Origin: JACRGC01 sp041305345
GTDB taxonomy: Archaea > Micrarchaeota > Micrarchaeia > Norongarragalinales > SBBD01
NCBI GenBank assembly: GCA_041305345.1
Contig: JBFYLP010000001.1
Coordinates: 62,001 to 126,000, forward strand
Direction: 5' to 3'
DNA: 64,000 nucleotides
Under the pieces are notes generated by a model. The model worked only from the letters and a program-made list of their open reading frames with translations. It did not search any database and had not been told where the DNA came from. How positions within the stretch are numbered: position 1 is the stretch's first letter; each line of letters begins with the position of its first letter. The translations under genes and the position numbers were made by a program. Below are positions 1 through 8,118 of this stretch, in pieces.

Positions 1-2
1 GA

Positions 3-956
3 ATGCCAAAGAAGATTGAGAATGGAAAGATTGCCCTTGTTGATGCGGCATTGGAAATCGAGAAGACAGAAACGGATGCAAGGATTTCAATCACATCCCC
101 AAATCAGATGACCGCGTTCCTCGAGCAGGAGGAGAAGATGCTTCGGGACATGGTCGACAAGGTCGCAAAGAGCGGCTGCAACGTGCTCTTCTGCCAGAAG
201 GGAATAGACGACGTAGCGCAGCATTACCTTTCAAAGAAGGGCATACTCGCTGCAAGGCGTGTTAAGAAATCGGACATGGAAAAGCTCGTCCGTGCAACCG
301 GGGGAAGGATCACAACCACTCTGGACGACCTTAGCGAAAAGGACCTGGGCAAGGCGGGCCTTATCGAGGAGAGGAAGGTCGCCGGGGAGCACATGGTATT
401 CGTGGAGAAGTGCAAGGAGCCCAAATCAGTGACGCTTTTTGTTAGGGGAGGCACGCAGCACGTCGTGGATGAGGCCGAAAGGGCGGTTGTGGATGCGATA
501 GGCGCCGTAAGCTCGGCAATCGAGGAGGGGAAATACGTCACCGGCGGCGGAAGCACGGAGATGCAGCTTTCAATGCAGCTACGGAAGTACGCGGTGGAAG
601 TTGGGGGAAGGGAGCAGCTTGCAATTACGGCATTTGCTGAGGCTCTCGAAGTGATCCCAAGGACGCTTGCGGAAAGCTGCGGAATGGATGCGATCGACAC
701 GCTAGTTGACCTTAGGAGCAGGCACGAGAAGATGGGAAAGCACCTGGGAGTTGACGTGTATGCAAGCAAGATTGCAGATATGAGGGGCCTATCCATCATC
801 GAGCCCTCGAAAATCAAGAAGCAGGCGGTGCAGTCGGCAAGCGAAGTTGTCGAAATGATCCTTCGGATTGACGACATCATTGCCGGGAAGGGCAAGCCGA
901 TGATGCCGCCTGGAGGGCCGGGCGGGATGGGCGGCGGAATGGGCGACATGGACTGA
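3..956 (+). CDS. Thermosome (group II chaperonin) subunit, 5'-truncated
   Basis: C-terminal 317 residues of an archaeal thermosome subunit, an ATP-driven cytosolic protein-folding chamber. Full subunits are about 540 residues, so roughly 220 N-terminal residues, including the first ATP-binding motifs, lie off the left edge. The in-frame ATG at the window start is internal; the frame stays open to the edge. Visible family features are the apical-domain stretch DKVAKSGCNVLFCQKGIDD, the block VTGGGSTEMQLS, the equatorial block AFAEALEVIPRTLAESCGMD and the Gly/Met-rich GGMGGGMGDMD tail typical of thermosomes. Identification is secure; completeness cannot be judged here. Confidence 0.96.
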   Translation: MPKKIENGKIALVDAALEIEKTETDARISITSPNQMTAFLEQEEKMLRDMVDKVAKSGCNVLFCQKGIDDVAQHYLSKKGILAARRVKKSDMEKLVRATGGRITTTLDDLSEKDLGKAGLIEERKVAGEHMVFVEKCKEPKSVTLFVRGGTQHVVDEAERAVVDAIGAVSSAIEEGKYVTGGGSTEMQLSMQLRKYAVEVGGREQLAITAFAEALEVIPRTLAESCGMDAIDTLVDLRSRHEKMGKHLGVDVYASKIADMRGLSIIEPSKIKKQAVQSASEVVEMILRIDDIIAGKGKPMMPPGGPGGMGGGMGDMD

Positions 957-974
957 TTTTTTTATTTTTTTATA
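957..974 (+). terminator. T-rich terminator after thermosome gene
   Basis: Directly after the stop codon the + strand is almost pure T for 18 nt, the usual archaeal intrinsic termination signal. A small GC hairpin follows at 985-1001 (GGGGCT/AGCCCC). Confidence 0.5.
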
Positions 975-1177
975 CCAATAAGCGGGGGCTAGCGCAGCCC
1001 CTGAAAAGGGCCCTGCACGCAGCTGGGCTTGGCTGGGGGGGGTTTGCGCGGGAGCGCCCCTCCGATGGCAGCGGCACAACTGACTGCGCTGCCAGCTCTG
1101 GCTGCAGCTGCACATTTTCTTCTGGGAATCAATGCGCAAGGCGAAGCCATAAATATCGCCATAGTCAAAAGGAAACC
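975..1177 (+). other. GC-rich structured intergenic stretch with promoter
   Basis: No coding frame I believe. It holds hairpins GGGGCT/AGCCCC (985-1001) and GGCAGCG/CGCTGCC (1067-1093), much richer in GC than neighbouring spacers. The 3' end carries a TATA-like CATAAATAT near 1148-1156, about 27 nt before the next ATG, which fits a leaderless start for the gene at 1178. The hairpins could belong to a small RNA, but no C/D or H/ACA box set is convincing. Confidence 0.35.
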
Positions 1178-1732
1178 ATGGCTGCACTCACGGAACAGGT
1201 CGAGGAAATGAGCAAGGCCCTGCGCAATTTGGGCATGATTGGAAGGAAGGAGACGGAGGAAACACGGCATCATCACGCGCTGAATTACGGGGGCAAATCG
1301 CTGATTTTTGAAAAGAAGGACGTGGGAATGCTCCTTAAGGAAAATGGGAGAACCAAGGATGCAAGGATGCCGGTCCTTGTCGTTAAACCGGAAAAAATCC
1401 GGCATTTCAATGGGAAACCGGGGAAGGATCTTGACAGGCTTGCGAAGCTGTTTTCCGCAATCGACTTGGAAAACGAGGATGCCTATTACCGGGGGCTCGC
1501 GATCCTCTCAAAGGCGTATTTTTGCAACGCCACGAATAAACACATTAAGGAATTCGAAAAGGCGCTAAACGGACCGCTTAAAAAATACCGTTTCAAGCGG
1601 GTAAACTGGATGGCGATGCGGGACCGGCCCCCCAACTTCCTTCAAAACAGGTACCGGCTACTGGGAATGTACCAAATCATTGAGGCTATGGCAAAGCAGA
1701 GGGGCGCAACATTCATCAATCCGATAAAATGA
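1178..1732 (+). CDS. Hypothetical basic protein (184 aa)
   Basis: Not recognised. Soluble, strongly basic, rich in Lys/Arg, with no membrane segment or signal peptide. It ends in a predicted helical region with aromatic and Arg residues (KKYRFKRVNWMAMRD, NRYRLLGMYQII). The TATA-like box about 27 nt upstream supports the first ATG and leaderless transcription; an internal ATG ten codons later is an alternative. The composition suggests a nucleic-acid contact, but no domain supports a function. It is one of several orphan basic proteins scattered among housekeeping genes here. Confidence 0.7.
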   Translation: MAALTEQVEEMSKALRNLGMIGRKETEETRHHHALNYGGKSLIFEKKDVGMLLKENGRTKDARMPVLVVKPEKIRHFNGKPGKDLDRLAKLFSAIDLENEDAYYRGLAILSKAYFCNATNKHIKEFEKALNGPLKKYRFKRVNWMAMRDRPPNFLQNRYRLLGMYQIIEAMAKQRGATFINPIK

Positions 1733-1820
1733 CCGGGCGCATGGGTAGGAACCCAAATCAACTCCCGGTTTCAAATACATCAACCCAACCTAATTATCGG
1801 GCTGCTCCCGGAATGGATGC

Positions 1821-2204
1821 ATGGATAAGCTGCTTATCACATCGTTCATTGGAGCGGCCATAGGAATGCTTGGGCTGTTGGCAGTATCGAGGGGAATTGC
1901 ATCCGAGGAGATTGGAATTGACGATATTTCCGAAAAGGATGTTGGAAGGTTCGTGCTCATCAGGGGAAGGGTGGCTGGGGCATCGGAGAGCAACGGCAAT
2001 TATTTCCTTAGCATCTGCTCCAAAAAGTGCATAAGGCTGACGGTTTTTAGGGGAATTGCCCGGGAGATGTCGGAAACGGCAACGGATCTAAGCAAATTGA
2101 AGTGGGGTTGGAGGATATCCGCGGAAGGCGTCGTTTCGGAGTACAAGGGCGCACTGGGGCTCGAACTGCTTGAGCCAGGAGCGCTTCAGGTGGAGGCGAG
2201 ATGA
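1821..2204 (+). CDS. Membrane-anchored OB-fold protein
   Basis: 127 residues. Residues 4-24 form one hydrophobic helix, followed by a beta-rich domain (EKDVGRFVLIRGRVAG, NYFLSICSKKCIRLTVF, SAEGVVSEYKGALGLELLEPG) with the look of the small archaeal OB-fold family annotated as nucleic-acid binding. Its stop overlaps the next start by four bases (ATGA), so the two genes are probably translationally coupled. Role unknown; the OB assignment comes from the strand pattern only. Confidence 0.65.
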   Translation: MDKLLITSFIGAAIGMLGLLAVSRGIASEEIGIDDISEKDVGRFVLIRGRVAGASESNGNYFLSICSKKCIRLTVFRGIAREMSETATDLSKLKWGWRISAEGVVSEYKGALGLELLEPGALQVEAR

Positions 2205-3322
2205 TCCTCGAAGCGCTTGCAGGCTCCATCCTTGGGATAACGGGCGCATTGCCCTTCACCCACACCAACCTGGTGCTGCAATTCGTGCAGGGGATTTTGA
2301 AGGGCAGCCAACTAGCCATCTTCTCCGTTTCGCTTACGGTTTCGCACGCTTTCTTCGAGATTGGCCCGGCATTCGTGGTGTTTTCTTTTGGAGCAAGGTC
2401 CGGAGAGGCGCGCCACGCGCTTAAAAGCGCATTCCTCGCCCTGATCGCAAGCATCCTTTTGCTCCCTTTCTTTTGGTTTGCACTGCCCTTCCTCAAAACC
2501 CAGCTTGCGCAGACGTACAAATTCGTGCTGCTTGCATTGGTGATCACGCACCTTGTTGAGGCGAACGACTTTTGGGCAACGGCGAAGAATTTTGGAGTTT
2601 TCATCATTGCAGGATTGATGGGGATGGTGGTGTTGGGAGGAGCGGCGTTTCGTGAGCCGCTATTTCCGATGCTTTCGGGCTTCTTTGCGCTGCCCACTTT
2701 GCTATTAGGCAAGCAGGGGGATGACGCACCGAATTGCAAAAAAGTCGCAGGAAGCAGGAAGGTCGTAATATATTCCGTTTTTGCAAGCGCGCTTTCAACT
2801 CTGTTCCCTGCGCTCACCGTAGGCGTGCTGCTTGGGATATTGCTGCTAATAAGCAAATCCAGCCCGATGACTGCAGTTTCCTCCCTGATTGTCTCGAAAG
2901 CATTCTATGACATTGCGGCATCTGCAATCACAGGAAGCACAAGGAGCCTGGCTGCGGTGATCGTCCTTCCGTTTTCAGAAAATTTCGGAGCAGCAGGACT
3001 TATAATGATTGCATCAGCTGCACTTGTTGCGGGCTCATTTGCTCTTGGGTTGGCAATCGCCCTAAGGAAGCGGCTGGAAAACGCATACGAGAAGGCGCAG
3101 TCATTGGAAAACAGGCGGCCACTGTTGGCATTGCTGCTAATAGCCATAGCATTGGCTGGCGGGATTTGCGGCCTACTAATAGCAGCAACAGCTTGCCTTT
3201 TGGCAATTTGCGCAGCGCAATTGAAAGTTAGGCGGAGCTGCCTTATGGCGGCATTGCTCCTTCCGGCATTGGCGTATGCATTTGAATTGGAGGCGCATAT
3301 TGGGCGCATGGCGATAGGGTAG
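2201..3322 (+). CDS. TctA/DUF112-like multi-pass membrane permease
   Basis: 373 residues with about ten hydrophobic segments. The N-terminus (GSILGITGALPFTHTNLVLQF) and the conserved intramembrane stretches resemble the archaeal branch of the TctA (DUF112) family, whose bacterial members are the large membrane subunit of tripartite tricarboxylate transporters. No periplasmic binding protein or TctB partner is adjacent, as is usual for archaeal members, so the substrate is unknown. Coupled to the upstream OB protein by an ATGA overlap. Confidence 0.6.
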   Translation: MILEALAGSILGITGALPFTHTNLVLQFVQGILKGSQLAIFSVSLTVSHAFFEIGPAFVVFSFGARSGEARHALKSAFLALIASILLLPFFWFALPFLKTQLAQTYKFVLLALVITHLVEANDFWATAKNFGVFIIAGLMGMVVLGGAAFREPLFPMLSGFFALPTLLLGKQGDDAPNCKKVAGSRKVVIYSVFASALSTLFPALTVGVLLGILLLISKSSPMTAVSSLIVSKAFYDIAASAITGSTRSLAAVIVLPFSENFGAAGLIMIASAALVAGSFALGLAIALRKRLENAYEKAQSLENRRPLLALLLIAIALAGGICGLLIAATACLLAICAAQLKVRRSCLMAALLLPALAYAFELEAHIGRMAIG

Positions 3323-3374
3323 CTAAGAAGCTTAGGTACAAGGTGGCAATTGGCCTTGAGGAAAGGATGGCCCG

Positions 3375-3947
3375 TCAAGCCATTTTCGATGCAATATTGG
3401 CGTGCTTGCCCTTTATCCTCGTGGCCTTTTCGCCAGGAGAGATTGAAATTTTTGCATTCTTGAAGCGGCTTTGGGCTTGAAGCTGCAGGGGCGCGCGGCT
3501 TAATAGCTCGTTTAGGAAGATGGCCAAGGCTGCAACTTCCGAATGGGGCTGGTTGGTTACTGCAACATTGAAGTCGGAAAGCTTGTAGACATCGGTTGGG
3601 ACCTTCTGGGCGCCAATGATTACGATAATATGCTTCCTTTTTGCGATTTTTTGGATTTCTGGCAGTTTTTGGGCAAGGCTTTGGCCATACATTGTTAGGT
3701 GGATGAGCAAGGCGCCGGCTTTTTTCCGGAGGCGCAGCACCTTCTTCCAGTTGGGTTCGTGCCTAATTGGCAGCTTTCCTCCCCAATTCAGAGTTACTTT
3801 CCGCACTGTTTCGATTATTGCGGGGTCGTATTCGCCGCTTAGTATAAGCTCATCGGCAAGAAAGGCGCGTGCAACAAGGCAGCAATGGGTGGTAACGCGG
3901 ATGTCCCGGTTTTTCCTGTGGCCTAAACGGAGAACCGTGATTTTCAT
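3375..3947 (-). CDS. tRNA (cytidine(56)-2'-O)-methyltransferase aTrm56
   Basis: 190-residue SPOUT-class methyltransferase that methylates the ribose of C56 in the T-loop of archaeal tRNAs using S-adenosylmethionine. The opening ITVLRLGHRKNRDIRVTTHCC is the family signature, and the SAM-binding knot region (LIHLTMYGQS, HIIVIIGAQKVPTDVYKLSDFNVAVTNQPHSEVAALAIFL) is intact. It is transcribed away from a TATA promoter at 4214-4240, leaving a long 5' region of about 240 nt that contains a structured element. Confidence 0.92.
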   Translation of the reverse strand: MKITVLRLGHRKNRDIRVTTHCCLVARAFLADELILSGEYDPAIIETVRKVTLNWGGKLPIRHEPNWKKVLRLRKKAGALLIHLTMYGQSLAQKLPEIQKIAKRKHIIVIIGAQKVPTDVYKLSDFNVAVTNQPHSEVAALAIFLNELLSRAPLQLQAQSRFKNAKISISPGEKATRIKGKHANIASKMA

Positions 3948-4112
3948 GCCTGGAACCAGCTCAAAAAAGGAAGAGTTTAAAGAATTATTAAGGGATAGGG
4001 CAAAAAAGGGTTTGCGAAAGCAATTGGCAAGGGGGAAAGAAAGTTAAGGGGGAGAAGCGAAAACCAGCCTTTAGGAAATGTATGAAAATGGTGGAGAATA
4101 GGGGAATGAAAC

Positions 4113-4172
4113 GAACGGGTCGCCTGAGAGAATCAGCATTGACCCCTTTCAGAGCCAAAGGGCGACCAGTTC
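4113..4172 (-). ncRNA. Candidate structured RNA upstream of aTrm56
   Basis: On the - strand this stretch folds into a long stem: GAAC plus GGTCGCC pair with GGCGACC plus GTTC around one A/G mismatch, enclosing an inner hairpin CCCTTT/AAAGGG. It begins about 20 nt after the start expected from the BRE/TATA at 4214-4240. It could be an independent small RNA or a structured leader of the aTrm56 mRNA. There are CTGA motifs but no matching C boxes, so I do not call it a C/D guide. Confidence 0.35.
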
Positions 4173-4213
4173 AACCCACCTTCACAGAATCCGCAGAATT
4201 AAGAGGCGAAACT

Positions 4214-4240
4214 GGAATATATACCTTTGCATTAAGGTTA
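4214..4240 (-). promoter_or_regulatory. BRE/TATA promoter reading leftward
   Basis: Reading the - strand, a purine BRE (GCAAAG) precedes GTATATATT, a near-ideal archaeal core promoter. Predicted start is about 4192, so the transcript covers the candidate RNA and aTrm56. Confidence 0.55.
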
Positions 4241-4241
4241 A

Positions 4242-4260
4242 GCACATCATAATGATGTGC
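4242..4260. promoter_or_regulatory. 19-bp perfect palindrome, possible operator
   Basis: GCACATCATAATGATGTGC is a perfect 9+1+9 inverted repeat immediately upstream of the BRE of the leftward promoter. The position suits an activator or repressor site; the cognate protein is unknown. Confidence 0.4.
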
Positions 4261-4284
4261 GGGAAAGAGCCCACACACACCAAC

Positions 4285-4298
4285 GCAACACGTGTCGC
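4285..4298. repeat. Single CACGTG palindrome (GCAACACGTGTCGC)
   Basis: Matches the GCNNCACGTGNNGC motif clustered at 26355-26778. It overlaps the last base of the pilin gene and lies about 50 bp from the leftward promoter at 4214-4240. Confidence 0.5.
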
Positions 4299-4474
4299 TA
4301 ATTTCTGGTTACGTTGCGTATTGTGCCTACAATGTCGTTGGAGCTGTTTTCAATTGTGCTCCCCGAACCACCGAAAACCTTGTCCTTGACCAAATAGAAG
4401 ACCACAATGACGATGAAGATGATCGCACCTATCAACATGATATATTCTATTGCGGTTTGTGCTTTCTGATCCAT
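4298..4474 (-). CDS. Class III signal-peptide pilin-like protein
   Basis: 58 residues, start chosen at MDQKAQTAIEY because GGTGA precedes that ATG with good spacing; an upstream in-frame extension has no such support. The short charged leader followed by QTAIEYIMLIGAIIFIVIVVF matches archaeal prepilins cut by EppA-type peptidase before a QxxxEY motif, with the hydrophobic segment acting as the pilus core helix. The C-terminal part is short, polar and Asn-rich. Probably a minor or major subunit of an adhesion pilus; two more pilin-like genes lie at 39.5-40.4 kb. Confidence 0.75.
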   Translation of the reverse strand: MDQKAQTAIEYIMLIGAIIFIVIVVFYLVKDKVFGGSGSTIENSSNDIVGTIRNVTRN

Positions 4475-4583
4475 AATGTCACCAAGGTTGCGCTGATTAA
4501 AAAAATACGACGCCCGCAATTATAAACTTGCCTGATTTGCTTTTATGCCCGGACGATAGATTCTTCCCAACCAATTAGCCATC

Positions 4584-5261
4584 TCATTTCCTCTTTCTCA
4601 GAACCCTAACTTTTTTCCTATAACCCACGATAACGGCACTGACGTTCCTTGAGAAGAGGCCATTTCCAAGAATGCCCGGGATTGAGCCAAGCTCGCTTTC
4701 AAGCCTTGAAGGGCTTGGTATTTTCTTGAAATGCGCATCTGCTATGAAATTCCCATTTTCCGAAACGAACACATCGCCACTAGGCTTCCTTCTAAGCTCC
4801 AGCTTGGCACCAAACCGCTCCTTCAGCTCCCTTTCAACGAATGGAAGCGCAAAATGCAGCACCTCAAGCGGAACTGGCCCCGACAATTTCCCAACAAGCT
4901 TCGAATCATCAACGATCACTAAGAATTTCCGTGCAGAATAAGCAACAACCTTCTCCCTTAGGTGCGCGCCCCCTCCGCCCTTGATCAGATTCAGCCTTGG
5001 ATCCACCCAATCCGCTCCATCCACCGCTAGGTCTATTGTTTTTACTTCGGAGGGCTCAAGAAGGGGAAGGCCCAACGAATATGCAAGCGCCTTGGAGGCT
5101 GTTGAAGTGGGAATGCAATTGAGCCTAAGGCCCTCCTCCTTCGCTTTTTTTGCTAGCAATTGGATGAAAATCGAGGCAGTGCTGCCGGTCCCTATCCCGA
5201 CCGTCTGGCCGGACTTTACGAACTTCAATGCCTCAACTGCTGCATTTTCCTTGGAACCCAT
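4584..5261 (-). CDS. rpiA: Ribose-5-phosphate isomerase A
   Basis: About 225 residues. Interconverts ribose 5-phosphate and ribulose 5-phosphate, supplying ribose for nucleotides. Visible motifs: the phosphate loop VGIGTGSTASIFIQLL, IDLAVDGADWVDPRLNLIKGGGGAHLREKVVA with the catalytic Asp/Lys/Glu set, and FLVIVDDSKLVGKLS. I start at MGSKENAAVEAL; a longer frame adds 22 residues not found in the family. Divergent from the cDPG synthetase gene, with both promoters in about 140 bp. Confidence 0.93.
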   Translation of the reverse strand: MGSKENAAVEALKFVKSGQTVGIGTGSTASIFIQLLAKKAKEEGLRLNCIPTSTASKALAYSLGLPLLEPSEVKTIDLAVDGADWVDPRLNLIKGGGGAHLREKVVAYSARKFLVIVDDSKLVGKLSGPVPLEVLHFALPFVERELKERFGAKLELRRKPSGDVFVSENGNFIADAHFKKIPSPSRLESELGSIPGILGNGLFSRNVSAVIVGYRKKVRVLRKRK

Positions 5262-5402
5262 AAAAAAAATCCCTTGCTGCCCAAATTCAAGCCAGCCAAA
5301 CAATGCCAACTGCCCGCTTTCCCCCATCCCAATATTGCTGAAGGGGGTTTTTATTACTTTTCAGCCTTTTGTATTAAAACTTCGAAGAGGGGGGGGATTG
5401 AG

Positions 5403-6707
5403 ATGAGGAAAGTAATCATAATGGGAGCTGCAGGCAGGGATTTCCATAACTTCAATGTATTCTACAGGGACAACCCGGATTACGAGGTCGTTGCAATCAC
5501 TGCAACGCAAATACCGGGCATCGATGGCAAAACATACCCTACGGAGCTTGCGGGAAAGCGCTATCCTAAGGGAATTCCAATCCTGCCCGAGCACGAGCTT
5601 GCGCAACTGATAAAACAATTCGGGGCCCACGAGGTCGTATTCGCCTATAGTGACGTGCCTTTCAACTATGTGATGGAAAAATCAACAATTGTCAACGCAG
5701 CCGGCGCGGATTTCAAGCTGATGGGAACTGAAAGCACCCAGATCAAGAGCAAAAAGCCGGTGATTTCCGTTTGCGCCGTTCGGACGGGCTGCGGAAAAAG
5801 CCAAACATCGGGGAAGGTGGCATCAATCCTGAAGAAATTCGGGAAGAAGGTTGCGATAATTCGGCACCCGATGCCATATGGGGATCTTGCAAAGCAGGCT
5901 GTCGAGCGCTTCGCCGCTTATGACGATCTGAAGAAGTATGATTGCACCATTGAAGAGCGCGAGGAGTACGAGCAGCACATCGAGAAGGGGCACATAGTGT
6001 ATGCGGGGGTAGATTACGGGAAAATCCTCGAGGCTGCCGAAAAGGAAGCGGACATCATCCTTTGGGATGGGGGCAACAACGATTTCTCATTCTACAAGCC
6101 CGATCTGTCCATAGTTGTGGCGGATCCGCACCGGCCCGGGCACGAACTTCGCTACTATCCAGGGGCGGTCAATTTCCTAAGCGCGGATGCCATTGTGATA
6201 AACAAGATGGATACGGCCGAGCCGGAAAACGTGAAGATCATCGAGGGAAACATCAAGAAATACAATCCGTTGGCGCAGGTTTTCTACACGGCTTCGCCGA
6301 CAATCGTTGACGACCCTAGCGCAATAAAGGGCAAGCGGGTGCTGGTTGTCGAAGACGGCCCAACACTAACCCACGGGGAGATGAAAATCGGCGCGGGCTA
6401 TGTTGCAGCGAAGAAATACGGCGCGAAGGAGATAATCGATGCCAAGAGGTTTGCGGTTGGTGAAATCTTGGATACATACAAGAAATACCCCCACTTGCAA
6501 ACGATATTGCCTGCGATGGGCTATAGCGACAAGCAAATTGCCGACCTCCAGGAAACCATCAACCGCTCAGATGCGGAGGTTGTGGTTGTGGGGACGCCAA
6601 TGGACCTTGCAAAGCTACTGAAAGTAAGCAAGAAATGCGTGCGCGTGCGCTATGAGGTGCAGGAGCAGAAGGGCAGCTTGGAAAAACTGCTCGAAAGGTT
6701 CAGGTAG
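5403..6707 (+). CDS. Cyclic 2,3-diphosphoglycerate synthetase family P-loop protein
   Basis: 434 residues from the ATG preceded by a GGGGGGG/GAG ribosome-binding stretch. N-terminal Rossmann-like part (KVIIMGAAGRDFHNFNVFYRD), then a P-loop (ISVCAVRTGCGKSQTSGKV) and the conserved GGNNDFSFYKPDLSIVVADP block of the archaeal cDPG synthetase family. In methanogens and Methanothermus the enzyme closes 2,3-diphosphoglycerate into its cyclic anhydride, a thermoprotectant; many archaeal homologues are uncharacterised GTPase-like proteins. The family is clear, the product in this organism is inferred. Confidence 0.85.
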   Translation: MRKVIIMGAAGRDFHNFNVFYRDNPDYEVVAITATQIPGIDGKTYPTELAGKRYPKGIPILPEHELAQLIKQFGAHEVVFAYSDVPFNYVMEKSTIVNAAGADFKLMGTESTQIKSKKPVISVCAVRTGCGKSQTSGKVASILKKFGKKVAIIRHPMPYGDLAKQAVERFAAYDDLKKYDCTIEEREEYEQHIEKGHIVYAGVDYGKILEAAEKEADIILWDGGNNDFSFYKPDLSIVVADPHRPGHELRYYPGAVNFLSADAIVINKMDTAEPENVKIIEGNIKKYNPLAQVFYTASPTIVDDPSAIKGKRVLVVEDGPTLTHGEMKIGAGYVAAKKYGAKEIIDAKRFAVGEILDTYKKYPHLQTILPAMGYSDKQIADLQETINRSDAEVVVVGTPMDLAKLLKVSKKCVRVRYEVQEQKGSLEKLLERFR

Positions 6708-6768
6708 AGGGGAAAGAAATCGAGACATCTTGGCGCATGGTGCATCAATTCCAGAGGGAAAATAAGGC

Positions 6769-7326
6769 ATGCCAAACAAGGAGGAAAGTAAAAGCATTTT
6801 CACGACGGATAACGCAATCCTAGCAGTGCTTGCACTGCTTATTTTCGCCGCGTCATTCTATTTCTTCTCCGCCCAACTAAGGGAACACGACGTTAGGGGC
6901 CTTAGGGTGTTTTCGAAAACAGATCCATATGAAGAGATGAAAGCGGCAATCGGGGATGGGAAGGTCATCATAAAGCAGTACCTTTATCCCGGGGAGGATG
7001 AGAGGAATTCGTACGTGGGGCTGGTTTCTGCAGAGCTCGCGGGAACATTTAGCGCCTTCAACCGCTCGGTTGCGGCATTCGGATACGTCCCGGAGGAGCA
7101 AAACGAGAGCATCAAGCTCATTAATTGCATCAACACCACCGATTTTTGCAGCAACGAAAACATTGCCGTGCAGCTTAGCGATTGCAACTGCCTAAGGATT
7201 CAGGATGGAAAGATCAGCGTGCTTTACGATAAGGACAAGCTCAAGGACCCGGCGCTTCGGGTGCAGCTGCGCGGCGTTATTGGCGGCGTATTGAAGGGAA
7301 TTGAGGATGAGAAAAAAATCAAATGA
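6769..7326 (+). CDS. Hypothetical membrane-anchored protein
   Basis: 185 residues. One hydrophobic helix at about residues 14-35 anchors an extracytoplasmic domain with five cysteines, including the pattern CINTTDFCSN and SDCNCLRIQDG, so disulfides are likely. The extracellular part looks like a compact alpha/beta sensor or binding domain, but I recognise no family. Sits between the cDPG synthetase and pyrE genes on the same strand with independent spacing. Confidence 0.7.
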   Translation: MPNKEESKSIFTTDNAILAVLALLIFAASFYFFSAQLREHDVRGLRVFSKTDPYEEMKAAIGDGKVIIKQYLYPGEDERNSYVGLVSAELAGTFSAFNRSVAAFGYVPEEQNESIKLINCINTTDFCSNENIAVQLSDCNCLRIQDGKISVLYDKDKLKDPALRVQLRGVIGGVLKGIEDEKKIK

Positions 7327-7404
7327 GGGGAAAACGGACTTAGGGCAAAGGCAAAATTGCTTGCAGCAATGAAAAAAGCTGGCCTTTTTTTAGGTTGATG
7401 GAAA

Positions 7405-8028
7405 ATGAACAAGAAACTCGTTTTGAAGCTTTATGAGGTTGGCGCGGTTAAATTCGGCTCATTCACGCTTAAATCCGGGATGCAATCCCCCATTTACATT
7501 GATTTGCGCCTTCTTGTAAGCCATCCGGAGCTGCTTAAAATGGTCGCTAAGGAAATGCGCAGGAAGATGATGCACCTGCATTATGAGAGGATCGCGGGAA
7601 TCCCTTATGCCGCGCTGCCAATTGCAACCGCACTCTCCCTTCTGCTCAATAAGCCCATGATTTACACTCGGAAAGAGCAGAAGGAGTATGGCACGAAGAA
7701 GATGATTGAAGGGGAATACAAGGCCGGGGAGATAGTTGCGATCATTGATGATTTGATCACTACTGGAAAAAGCAAATTCGAAGCCATTGAGCCGTATTTG
7801 CAGGAAGGGCTGGTTGTGAAGGACATTGTCGTCCTAATCGATCGGGAGCAGGGAGGGATGGAGCAGCTTAAGGAAAAGGGGTACGGCCTGCATTCCTGCA
7901 TCGGGCTTGGGAAGATGCTGAAATTCCTGCTGAAAAACGGGAAGCTTGAGAGGGAGAAGTACGATGAAATCATCAAATTTCTGAAGGAAAACCAGGCGCC
8001 AGCATCGCAGCCCGAGGGCAAGGCGTGA
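7405..8028 (+). CDS. pyrE: Orotate phosphoribosyltransferase
   Basis: 207 residues. Converts orotate plus PRPP to OMP in pyrimidine synthesis. Characteristic motifs: KFGSFTLKSGMQSPIYIDLRLL at the N-terminus, IPYAALPIATALSLLL, and the PRPP-binding signature IVAIIDDLITTGKSKFEAI. Preceded by GGTTGAT as a ribosome-binding site. The C-terminus has an extra helical tail (about 30 residues) ending QPEGKA. No other pyr gene is nearby. Confidence 0.92.
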   Translation: MNKKLVLKLYEVGAVKFGSFTLKSGMQSPIYIDLRLLVSHPELLKMVAKEMRRKMMHLHYERIAGIPYAALPIATALSLLLNKPMIYTRKEQKEYGTKKMIEGEYKAGEIVAIIDDLITTGKSKFEAIEPYLQEGLVVKDIVVLIDREQGGMEQLKEKGYGLHSCIGLGKMLKFLLKNGKLEREKYDEIIKFLKENQAPASQPEGKA

Positions 8029-8118
8029 AGATGGCAAGACAGTATATTTGCCAGTTTTAACATTGAATTTCATCTCCGCGTATTATATTTTTATCCCGGC
8101 CTAAGCATTCGGATCCAT

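Noticed and set aside
224..949. 241-aa frame opposite the thermosome gene
   Set aside because: Antisense shadow of a strongly conserved gene, Ser/Ile-rich translation without signals.
3616..4047. 143-aa frame opposite aTrm56 and its leader
   Set aside because: Shadow of aTrm56; extension covers the leader region only, with no ribosome-binding site.
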